From: DASWJZ01 sp963792885
GTDB taxonomy: Bacteria; Pseudomonadota; Alphaproteobacteria; Rhizobiales; Afifellaceae
Assembly (NCBI GenBank): GCA_963792885.1
Contig: CAWBXX010000001.1
Span: 853,478-917,477, forward strand
Direction: 5' to 3'
DNA: 64,000 nucleotides
Within the stretch, counting starts at the first letter, position 1. Each line of letters starts with the position of its first letter. A program made the translations under genes and the position numbers. A model generated the notes under the pieces. That model did no database searches, was not told the origin of the DNA, and was given only the letters and a program-made list of their open reading frames with translations. This document shows positions 56,612 to 64,000 of this stretch, piece by piece.

Positions 56612-58489
56612 ATGCTTAAGCGAGCTCATGACGCCATCTCCCAGCCGCCTGAGTTTCCCGGGGGGCTGGTTCCCGCGGGAGCAGATCGCGACTATTTCAA
56701 TTTACGAGCGCTTCCGTCGTTCTTACGACGGCGCTTTTTTCCCATCTTTGCGACAACAGTCGCAGGGAGCCTCCTTTCGATCGCATTAGCTCTGTCTCTG
56801 CCACCCGAGTACGTTGCCTCCTCCGTAATCTTGCTGGACCCGAGACAGGTTCAGTTTGCAGACTCGACTACCGCTGCGGTCGCCGCCTTCTCCGGGGACA
56901 CGGCCGCCATCGAAAGTGAGGTCGAGTTAATTAGATCCCAAGCCGTTGCGCTTCGGGTGGCAAAAGAACTGCTTGCCTCAAAGGTCATCCCAGCACCCGG
57001 GGGTCAGTCGAGTGCCGAAAGGGCACTCGAGAATCCGGACGAGACGATTGCCCGTTCGCTCGCTTCGCGTCTCGAAGTTCGGCGCGTGCGGCAGACCTAT
57101 CTCATTTCCATTTCGTATTCGTCACCAGACCCAGCTAGCCCGGCGCTTGTCGCAAATGCATTTGCCCAAGCCTATTTGGACGAAGAGCTCGACGCCAAAC
57201 GACAAGCGATCCAGCGTGCCGAGGATCTTCTCGATTCTCGCGTGGCTGATCTCAAACAACGCGTCCAGGATGCCGAGTCGGCGGTCGAGGACTACCGATT
57301 GACGACCAGAAGCACCGTGAATCTCCTCGGCAAGAGCGAAGCGGATGTCCGGCTGCGCGCCCTCGAAAGGGACGCTGATGCCGCTCGAACCTTCCTTGAA
57401 GCGTTCTTGGCAAGATCAACGCAAATCAGCGAACAAAAGAACCTGCAGCTGCCCGAAATCACGGATTGTCCAAGTCGCAACCATGCCGATCGCCCCAGCT
57501 GGTCCAAACCGGCTGCTCCTCGGCACCGCCGGGGTGCTTCTCAGCATTGGTCTGGGGGTCGGTGTTGCGGGCCTCTTGGAAGGCATCGATCGGACGAGTC
57601 CGATCCGGCGATCAAGCATCATCTGCGCTTGGCGTCGCGCTTGCTTTCGTCCGTCCCCACAATAGGGAGTCTCCGAAGGAATTGGCTTCGGTTCCTTCTT
57701 CCTCGCAGGGCTTACGTCCGTGCGAGAAGAGATCAGATGCTTCGAGCTTGCGCCGAATTGGCTCGATCACCCTTCTCAGGTTTTTCGGAGTCAATACGTG
57801 ATTGTCGAATTGCAATGCGTGAAACGGCTGACGAAGCCCGCGAAAGGATATTCCTTGTAACGTCCGCGCTCCCTGGCGAGGGCAAGTCAACCGTAGCCGC
57901 TGCCTTATCTCATTATGCTTCGCGGACCGGGGAAAATGTCCTTCTAATCGACATGGACCATCGACGCCCGATGCTTACGCAAGTTTTCGCACCCGGTTCG
58001 GAGGCGGGAATTGTCGAGCTCCTCTCTGGACAGGCCGCGGCGTCCGATGTGCTCAAACGAGTAAAGGACACGAAGGTTACGTTCCTGCCCGCGTCAAGAG
58101 CGACGCCGAACCGAAATGCGAACGAGGACGAAAGGCTCACACAGCTCTTCCATCGTCTGCGAGGCAGCTATGATCTCATCGTGATTGATGCTTCTCCTCT
58201 CCTTCCCCTTGCCGATGCTCGGTCACTCGTTCCGATCGTAGATGGGGTTATTCTTGTCGTTCAGTGGGGCAGAACGACCACGGATGCACTGGCCGCAACC
58301 CTCAAGCGATCACCGGGGCTAGACGAAAAGCTCGTCGGATTCGTTCTTACGCACGTAAATCCGGGGAAGGCTCGGCTGTACGACCCATACGGATCAGGTT
58401 ATGATTATCGGAAATACCAGACGGACTCCCGTTGGAACTCGAAGCGCAAAATAGTGTCCGCAAAGCCGGGCTTTCGCCGCGCCGGGTAA
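56612..58489 (+). CDS. Wzc/ExoP-like chain-length determinant and tyrosine autokinase, internally frameshifted
   Basis: This inner-membrane co-polymerase is about 620 residues. The N-terminal Wzz domain has two spans (FPIFATTVAGSLLSIALAL; second near GTAGVLLSIGLGVGVAGLL) around a periplasmic coiled-coil region. The C-terminal BY-kinase has Walker A SALPGEGKSTVAAAL, Walker A' VLLIDMDHRRP and Walker B YDLIVIDASPLLPLAD, and ends with a Tyr cluster (DPYGSGYDYRKY). Errors between about 57465 and 57650 cancel out in frame, so the second span is missed by simple translation. Confidence 0.9.
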   Translation: MLKRAHDAISQPPEFPGGLVPAGADRDYFNLRALPSFLRRRFFPIFATTVAGSLLSIALALSLPPEYVASSVILLDPRQVQFADSTTAAVAAFSGDTAAIESEVELIRSQAVALRVAKELLASKVIPAPGGQSSAERALENPDETIARSLASRLEVRRVRQTYLISISYSSPDPASPALVANAFAQAYLDEELDAKRQAIQRAEDLLDSRVADLKQRVQDAESAVEDYRLTTRSTVNLLGKSEADVRLRALERDADAARTFLEAFLARSTQISEQKNLQLPEITDCPSRNHADRPSWSKPAAPRHRRGASQHWSGGRCCGPLGRHRSDESDPAIKHHLRLASRLLSSVPTIGSLRRNWLRFLLPRRAYVRARRDQMLRACAELARSPFSGFSESIRDCRIAMRETADEARERIFLVTSALPGEGKSTVAAALSHYASRTGENVLLIDMDHRRPMLTQVFAPGSEAGIVELLSGQAAASDVLKRVKDTKVTFLPASRATPNRNANEDERLTQLFHRLRGSYDLIVIDASPLLPLADARSLVPIVDGVILVVQWGRTTTDALAATLKRSPGLDEKLVGFVLTHVNPGKARLYDPYGSGYDYRKYQTDSRWNSKRKIVSAKPGFRRAG

Positions 58490-58499
58490 GGTGTGCGGA

Positions 58500-59660
58500 A
58501 TGAAGATCGTGCACGTCATCACCCGATTGATACGAGGCGGTGCTGAAGAAAACACCGTGCTGACATGCAACTGGTTCGCTGAAGCGGGTCATGATGTGAC
58601 CTTGCTGCACGGCAACGAATGGGATGACGACTTAGTTCGCCAAGTAGATCCGAGGATTGAACGAATTTGTGTTCCAGAACTCTGCCGCGAAATCTCACTC
58701 GCCCGCGACCTCCGCGCCGCCTTCATCGTTCGCTCCTTGCTGCGGCAGGCAGAGCCCGATGTGGTTCATACGCACGAAAGCAAGGCGGGCGTTATCGGTC
58801 GGCTTGCGGCCATATGGCTACCGGGCTGCCTGGTCGTGCATGGAATCCACATCCTGCCATTCCTCAATGTTGGCCCCTGGAGGCGACTGTTTTTTTTGGC
58901 CCTGGAGAGGCTCGTAGCTCCGACGACACACGGCTTTATTAGTGTGAGTGATGTACTGCGGCAATCTGCAATAGCGCATGGTTTGGGAGGCCGAGAACGC
59001 CACTACGTTGTCCCAAGTGGAATGGACATTGCGAAGTTTATTGCAGCCCGCGGTCCCGGCCGGTCCTTGGAGGATAGGCCTCTGGAGGCCATCTACGTGG
59101 CCAACTACGAACCTCGAAAAAGGCACTTGGAGCTTCTCAAAATGCTTGCCCGTCGCCGCAACGAGTTTGCCGGCGCCGTCCGTTTTCACTTTTGCGGTCG
59201 CGGTTACCTTCTTGCCGAATGCGAGCACTTCGCTCTGGAACATGGCCTCAGCGACATCGTGTCGATCGACGGTCTCATCTCAGATCCCGAGCATGCGATT
59301 GCTCACGCCGATGTCGGAATCTATTGCTCCAGTCACGAAGGCCTTCCTCGCGCAATTGTTCAATATTGTGCGGTCGGAAAGCCGGTTGTGGCGATGGCGC
59401 TGCCCGGCCTCGAGCTCTTGGTTCGAGACAATCAGAACGGCGTCGTATTGCCGCAAGGAGACTTTGACTCGCTCGGAGACGCCCTGCTTCGTTTCGCAAG
59501 AGAGAACAGCGAATTGGTTCGCATGTCGACCGCTTCGGAGCGACTAGAATCTGCGGAATGGGCCAGTGACCGGATGTGCGCTCGAATTGCCTGCATCTAT
59601 GAAGCGCTAGGCGCGCCGATAGTCGGCCCCGACGCTTCGGCGTCTTTTGCCTCCACATAG
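58500..59660 (+). CDS. Glycosyltransferase family 4
   Basis: This is an intact cytoplasmic sugar transferase of about 386 residues. MKIVHVITRLIRGGAEENTV is the donor-independent N-terminal fold; HTHESKAGVIGRLAA follows. The C-terminal nucleotide-sugar site has SSHEGLPRAIVQYCAVGKPVV, with the E-x7-E-like pattern reduced. A GTG nine bases earlier could also start it. It follows the tyrosine kinase by 10 bases. Its donor and acceptor are unknown. Confidence 0.9.
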   Translation: MKIVHVITRLIRGGAEENTVLTCNWFAEAGHDVTLLHGNEWDDDLVRQVDPRIERICVPELCREISLARDLRAAFIVRSLLRQAEPDVVHTHESKAGVIGRLAAIWLPGCLVVHGIHILPFLNVGPWRRLFFLALERLVAPTTHGFISVSDVLRQSAIAHGLGGRERHYVVPSGMDIAKFIAARGPGRSLEDRPLEAIYVANYEPRKRHLELLKMLARRRNEFAGAVRFHFCGRGYLLAECEHFALEHGLSDIVSIDGLISDPEHAIAHADVGIYCSSHEGLPRAIVQYCAVGKPVVAMALPGLELLVRDNQNGVVLPQGDFDSLGDALLRFARENSELVRMSTASERLESAEWASDRMCARIACIYEALGAPIVGPDASASFAST

Positions 59661-59679
59661 CGTCCGATCAAACTGTCCC

Positions 59680-60648
59680 ATGAGCTCTGGAACGGCTCCC
59701 ATATCGGTCGTGATCACATGCTTCGATGAAGGCGCCTACATCGAAGAGGCGGTCGAAAGCGTTCTCAACCAAACCCGAAGCGACCTGATCGCCAAGATCA
59801 TCATCATTGACGACGGGTCAAAAGAAGACACTCTGAGAATCCTGAATTCAGTGGCAACGCTTGATCCCCGCATTGAGATCATATTCCAACACGGAACTGG
59901 TCTGGCGCGAAACAGAAATATCGCTAGCGAGAGCATCGAGAGCGATTGGATCGCACTTCTCGACGGCGACGATGTGTGGCTCCCCGAAAAATTAGAACAG
60001 CAGTGGCCTGCTTGCCAAGTGGAGCAGGTCGGCCTCGTCTACACATATTTCTTTTCGGCTCTGACCGTCAGCGACCCACACATGACAATTCCATTTGTCT
60101 ATGATCATAGCCGGTCCCCGGATACACTTCGTGACTATTTCAGGTTTGATGGTCCAGTTATTCCATCCACGGTCTTGATGCGCCGACCTGTATTCGAGGC
60201 TTCAGGGGGCTTCGATCCAGCCATTAAAGTCTTTGAGGACACTGATCTCTTTTCGAGGATGGCTTCAATTGCTCGGTTCTATTTGGTGTCGGAGCCGCTG
60301 GTGATGAAGCGGCGTCGACCCGGGGCTATAACATCCCAGCGCAACTCGCTGATGCCGCATCATGCTTTCGTTGCGTTCCTAATCAGCGGCCGTAATCCTC
60401 GACTGCTGCCTATTCTCCCCCGACGGCTTGCGGATAGGGCTCGCAAGCTTGGTAACTTGGAGATCGAGGCCGGGAACCGATCTGCTGCAATTCGTTACTA
60501 CCGACTAGCGGTTTCCCTGCGTCCTTTTTCGTTGCTTCTGTGGGTCCTGCTCGCGGCGACCATATGCCGCCTCCCACTCGGCGATCTTCGAGAAGTGGCG
60601 GTCCGGCTCGGAACCGAAAGACGAAGAGGTGGCGGCGCCCGTGCGTGA
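59680..60648 (+). CDS. Glycosyltransferase family 2
   Basis: This is an intact transferase of about 322 residues with the GT-A fold. ISVVITCFDEGAYIEEAVES, IIIIDDGSKEDT, the metal-binding LLDGDDVW (Asp-x-Asp) and the later FEDTDLFSRM are visible. The hydrophobic C-terminal segment (LLLWVLLAATICRLPL) may associate it with the membrane. ATG 59680 is preferred to an earlier TTG that overlaps the previous gene. Adds one sugar to the repeat unit. Confidence 0.9.
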   Translation: MSSGTAPISVVITCFDEGAYIEEAVESVLNQTRSDLIAKIIIIDDGSKEDTLRILNSVATLDPRIEIIFQHGTGLARNRNIASESIESDWIALLDGDDVWLPEKLEQQWPACQVEQVGLVYTYFFSALTVSDPHMTIPFVYDHSRSPDTLRDYFRFDGPVIPSTVLMRRPVFEASGGFDPAIKVFEDTDLFSRMASIARFYLVSEPLVMKRRRPGAITSQRNSLMPHHAFVAFLISGRNPRLLPILPRRLADRARKLGNLEIEAGNRSAAIRYYRLAVSLRPFSLLLWVLLAATICRLPLGDLREVAVRLGTERRRGGGARA

Positions 60649-61804
60649 GAATAATCAGGTGATCTATGTGCTGAACGCTTTTTTTCGCGGCGGCGCGGAA
60701 CTCGGCCTGCTGACGCTCCTCAAGAATGGTCTTTTTGAGGGCTCCAATCTGCGGATTTTTGTCTTCGCGCGCGGGAGATTTGACAGTTCGCGACCAGATC
60801 GCCGAGTTGGTTGGCCAGGAGAAGGTCATCGAAGCCACGCCTTCTCCGCGGATGACGTCTGGCGTCACTTCTCCCCGGCGCTTTTAAACTTTGGCGTCTT
60901 ACCAGAGGCACTCGCCCCTCGATTGTCAGTACTGTCGCTCAAGCAGGCAAATATCATTGGCCGTTTTATTCTGCTTTTTCATCCTCGGGTTCGATGTGTC
61001 GCTTTTGAACACATCGCCCGGCTCGAAAGAGGCCGCCTTGTCCTCATCTACGAGGCTTTGCTTCGCGTGCTTTCGCCCGAGTTCGATGAGGTCTGGGCAG
61101 ATTGTGCGTCGACGCTTCGAGGCTCCCGACGTTACTACATCGGATCTTCCTCCCGGCATGAAGCGGTAGTTCCGTTGTTCGTGGCATCGGCCGTGCGTCG
61201 AAAGTCTAGCTACGCGATCAACGGCGCCGCCCGGCTCGTAGTGGCCGGCAGACTTATTCCGCGGAAGCGGGTAAATGTCGTCATCGAAGCGATTTCGGTG
61301 TTACGTGACCGAGGCATCCCGACGGTCTGCACTATTTTCGGAACGGGCCCTTCCCGAGATTTGATTCTGTCGCGGGCTGCCCAGCTGGATGTCTATCCAA
61401 TGTTGCGAATGGCAGGCTTCGTCAACGAATGGTGGCGAGATCCTGACGACCATGACATTTTTGTTCATGTCAGCGAGGAAGAGGGTTTCTGTATTGCCGC
61501 AGCCGAAGCGATGATGGTTGGCCTTCCCGTGGTCGCAACCGCGGTTGGTGAACTCGCCGACTACTCGTCCCATGATGTGACAGCCGTGCATGTCCCGGTC
61601 GGTGATTCTGATGCGCTGGCCAACTCGATTGAAAAACTTATCAGCGACGAACCCCGGAGGCGGCGGATTGAAGTCGCGGCTTCACATCACATAGAGCGCG
61701 AGTACGGCTCGGAACAAATCCGGGCCCGCTACCGCAGCATTAACTCCCGGCTCTTTGGCGGCAACGAGATCAATGAAACCGCGCCGAAGGATTCCAGGCT
61801 TTGA
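60629..61804 (+). CDS. Glycosyltransferase family 4, with a compensated frame error
   Basis: The N-terminus NNQVIYVLNAFFRGGAELGLL and the C-terminal donor site SEEEGFCIAAAEAMMVGLPVV with VVAGRLIPRKRVNVV are typical of GT4. Between about 60775 and 60875 another frame (DLTVRDQIAELVGQEKVIEA) is more protein-like, so two cancelling errors are likely. The GTG start at 60629 overlaps the previous gene by 20 bases; GTG 60641 is an alternative. TGA overlaps the TTG of the next gene. Confidence 0.87.
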   Translation: MAAPVRENNQVIYVLNAFFRGGAELGLLTLLKNGLFEGSNLRIFVFARGRFDSSRPDRRVGWPGEGHRSHAFSADDVWRHFSPALLNFGVLPEALAPRLSVLSLKQANIIGRFILLFHPRVRCVAFEHIARLERGRLVLIYEALLRVLSPEFDEVWADCASTLRGSRRYYIGSSSRHEAVVPLFVASAVRRKSSYAINGAARLVVAGRLIPRKRVNVVIEAISVLRDRGIPTVCTIFGTGPSRDLILSRAAQLDVYPMLRMAGFVNEWWRDPDDHDIFVHVSEEEGFCIAAAEAMMVGLPVVATAVGELADYSSHDVTAVHVPVGDSDALANSIEKLISDEPRRRRIEVAASHHIEREYGSEQIRARYRSINSRLFGGNEINETAPKDSRL

Positions 61805-63166
61805 AGGCCCACAGAGGTTACCCGAACAGCGGCGATGCCTTCGAGGTTCCACCCTTGCAAGGTGGCATCGGCTTTCCTTCATTCGTGGAGAGAGCAGCCT
61901 TCCTTATTCTTTTCGTCGGCTTTTGCTCCTTATTTACGGGCCTTGAGCTTAGAACTTCCTTTATTATCATCAAGCCGTTTGACTTAGTTAGTTTTCTTCT
62001 TCTCCCTCTGATTCTACTATTGGCAGTTGGACGGGGCTTATTCCCGCGATCATTTGGCCTTACTCTAGTTATTCTGTTCTTTATCGTGGACGTGGCCTCA
62101 GCAAAAAGCGTCTCCACGTCAAACGGGCTGCGAGAAGCAATACAGATGTTTGAGCTTACACTCTTTGCGATGGTCTTGGCGCTTTACAGGGGATCTTTTG
62201 ACTGGGAGCGTATGGCAAAGTATTTTTTGATCGTTTCTTTCTTTATTACCGCCTTTAATATTTGGTGGCATGTCAGCCATGGCTTCTATTTTGGATGGAA
62301 GCGCCTCAATGAACCAAAATTTCTGTTCTCATATTCTCTCCCTGTAATCTTCTCGCTCTTTCTACTTAACCGGCGACATGCGGGGCTCCTCGAATACCTT
62401 TGCCTAGTGGCTATTGGCATTCTTTTGGTCTTCAGTGGGGAGCGTAAGGCGCAGATTGGCTTTCTCGTTTGCGTTCTGACACTGGCACTCGTCGGCTATG
62501 TTCAATTCGGTCCCCTCTTGTTGGGGAGTTGGCTCGGAGCGTTATCCCTGTCCACCGTGATTGCCTCAAGTCCATATTTGTCCTCTCAGCTCCATTCAAT
62601 GTCGACGCTCAGTGAGGCCGCGAGCGCAACTATTGGCGAACTTAAGACACCAGACCCCGAACTGTCACTGAGTAACGCCCAACGAGCGTTCGCAAGTCGT
62701 GTCTCCGCCGACCTGATTGACCAAAATCCGGTTTGGGGCGTCGGCACGAACGCCTATCTCTCATATGTCCGAAGCGCCTACTCCGATTATCCAGGGTATC
62801 TATTAATTGAAATTCACAACGAATTTCAGCGCATCTTGGTCGGAGAACGGAGCCGTCGGCTTGTTCTTCTATCTTCTCCCCTGGGCAAGAAGCGCGGTTT
62901 GCGGCGCCGTCGTATATGCACGGGGTGGGCCCCGTGCTGCGGCTATGTACGCTATGTTCTTTATCATCATTCTGCTCCAGTGTTTCTTTGAAGGCGGCGG
63001 GAACGAGGCGTTCATCGCCTTTATAGCGGTGGCGCTCCTGCCGGACTTCTTCGTAGCGTCCGGAGTGCTCGAACGCCTTTCCCTCCGTAAATTTTCTCGA
63101 AAGACTGCCTCGCCCTCCTCCAACGGGTCACACCAAGAAGCGATCGCAATGCGAGGCTATTCGTAG
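61801..63166 (+). CDS. O-antigen ligase/polymerase-like membrane protein (Wzy type), frameshifted
   Basis: This is a polytopic inner-membrane protein of about 455 residues with ten or more hydrophobic spans. The Wzy_C-type region has NPVWGVGTNAYLSYV and EIHNEFQRILVENG, the usual conserved loop, with a single shift near 62845 inside it. It would polymerise or ligate repeat units in the periplasm. TTG 61801 overlaps the previous stop (TTGA); no in-frame ATG lies nearby. The gene is clearly richer in A+T than the first 50 kb. Confidence 0.85.
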
Positions 63167-63280
63167 GCGATCGATGTGGGGGCGCGTGTGTCGGAGCGGA
63201 TTAGCAAACGCGACGGACCCGTTGCTTCGCAGGGCCGGGGCGTTCAGCTTCGATGTTTCGAAAAGAGTCTGAGGATGGCC

Positions 63281-64000
63281 ATGACCTCGAGCTACGACCG
63301 CCAGACGGAGAACAGTCCGAAATCCGTTGGTTCGGTTTGCTCAGCGGAATCGCTACTCGCTTGCCCAGGAACTGATTATGGCCCTCGCTCCCCAGGGTTC
63401 GGTGATCCTGGATTATGGGTCCGGAGACGGACGACTTTTGGAGAGACTAAGCCGCTGTGGACGTTCCTACGTGTTATGGGGTCTGGAGCCCTACCCCACG
63501 CACTATCCTGCTCGACTCGGTTCCGACGCAGGATTCGGCGTGGTGCAAACAGCCGCTGACTTGCCACACGATAGGTTCAATCTAATTGGGTGCTTCGAGG
63601 TTCTTGAACATCTCCGTCAGCGCGACATAGAACAGTTCATCGACTATTGCCACGCTCATCTCGATGACCGTGGCAACATCATCGTTTCTGTTCCCGTCAT
63701 GTTAGGGCCTGTGCTATTCTTAAAGTCGCTCAATGCCAAGTATATCAAGCGCACAAACTGGGCATATTCGTTTAGGGAGGCAATCGCGGCGGGCATCTTT
63801 TTGAAGAATACCGAGCGCAACCCCGACACACGCACCTATCTCGACCACAAAGGATTCGACTTCCGCATCTTGCGAGGCATGCTCCTCGCTCACTTTCGTC
63901 TCGAACGCGAGCTGTATTCTCCTTTTCCGCGACTTTGGTGGGGCTTCAACAGTCAGTGGTTCGGCGTTTTCCAACAGAGGTCGATGAGAAGCGCGGAGGC
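63281..64000 (+). CDS. SAM-dependent methyltransferase, 3'-truncated by the window, frameshifted
   Basis: After removing one extra A near 63321 the protein reads NPLVRFAQRNRYSLAQELI, then motif I VILDYGSGDGRLLERL, then LIGCFEVLEHL, a class I methyltransferase fold. It continues FDFRILRGMLLAHFRLEREL to the window edge. ATG 63281 follows GAGG by six bases; ATG 63275 is also possible. Its target may be a sugar of the polymer or a lipid carrier; it may also be unrelated to the polysaccharide. Confidence 0.82.

Noticed and set aside
1..64000. CRISPR arrays, tRNA or rRNA genes, insertion sequences
   Set aside because: No regularly spaced direct repeats, cloverleaf-like sequences, rRNA segments, transposase motifs or terminal inverted repeats with target duplications were seen.

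Overview
The window reads as chromosomal DNA from a high-GC alphaproteobacterium, most likely of the Hyphomicrobiales (rhizobial/methylobacterial side). Supporting signs are a FixL-FixJ-FixK oxygen cascade, a five-part fds NAD-dependent formate dehydrogenase, a form I cox carbon monoxide dehydrogenase cluster, a polyol smo/mtl-type ABC operon, and palindromic intergenic repeats of the type common in this order. No tRNA, rRNA, insertion sequence, integrase or CRISPR array is visible.

Layout. 1-3.1 kb: dipeptide-type ABC transporter (permeases DppB/DppC, ATPases DppD/DppF), convergent with an M19 dipeptidase. 3.1-10.4 kb: formate dehydrogenase fdsG-B-A-D plus fdhD on the minus strand, with a LysR regulator upstream. 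11.5-19.9 kb: an oxygen-response block: a FixK-type Crp/Fnr regulator in an apparent operon with a universal stress protein and a cation P-type ATPase, fixLJ diverging from it, an orphan receiver, and a cytochrome c plus K+-channel pair. A FixJ-like box and three FNR/FixK-like boxes (TTG[A/C]-N6-TCAA) tie the block together. 20-31.6 kb: a catabolic block with a MalEFGK-type sugar transporter, questin-oxidase-like and cytosine-deaminase-like enzymes, a GDCCVxC protein, a polysaccharide-deacetylase-like hydrolase, an SDR, a BtpA/SgcQ protein and an FGGY kinase. 31.6-40.2 kb: the cox cluster (coxC-M-S-L-D-E and a coxF/xdhC-like gene); the large subunit carries the form I AYRCSFR active-site loop. 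40.4-44.6 kb: sugar isomerase, lactonase, a HD-GYP/LuxR hybrid and a DUF3303 protein. 44.7-51.5 kb: a polyol transport and oxidation operon (HAD phosphatase, SorC regulator, smoEFGK-like transporter, SDR). 51.7-53 kb: small membrane-protein genes and a DUF218 (YdcF-like) protein. 53.5-64 kb: an exopolysaccharide cluster (priming sugar transferase, Wza, Wzc-like tyrosine kinase, three glycosyltransferases, polymerase, methyltransferase), visibly richer in A+T than the rest.

Working together, formate dehydrogenase and CO dehydrogenase would supply electrons from one-carbon compounds, while the Fix cascade would adjust respiration and ion balance to low oxygen and the two sugar/polyol loci would supply carbon. 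This is inference from gene content.

Sequence quality. Many genes are broken by frameshifts that can be repaired by eye. Nearly all those examined are single-base insertions, spread over unrelated conserved genes, so they look like sequencing or assembly errors and not pseudogene decay. Coordinates of such genes span the whole reconstructed gene.
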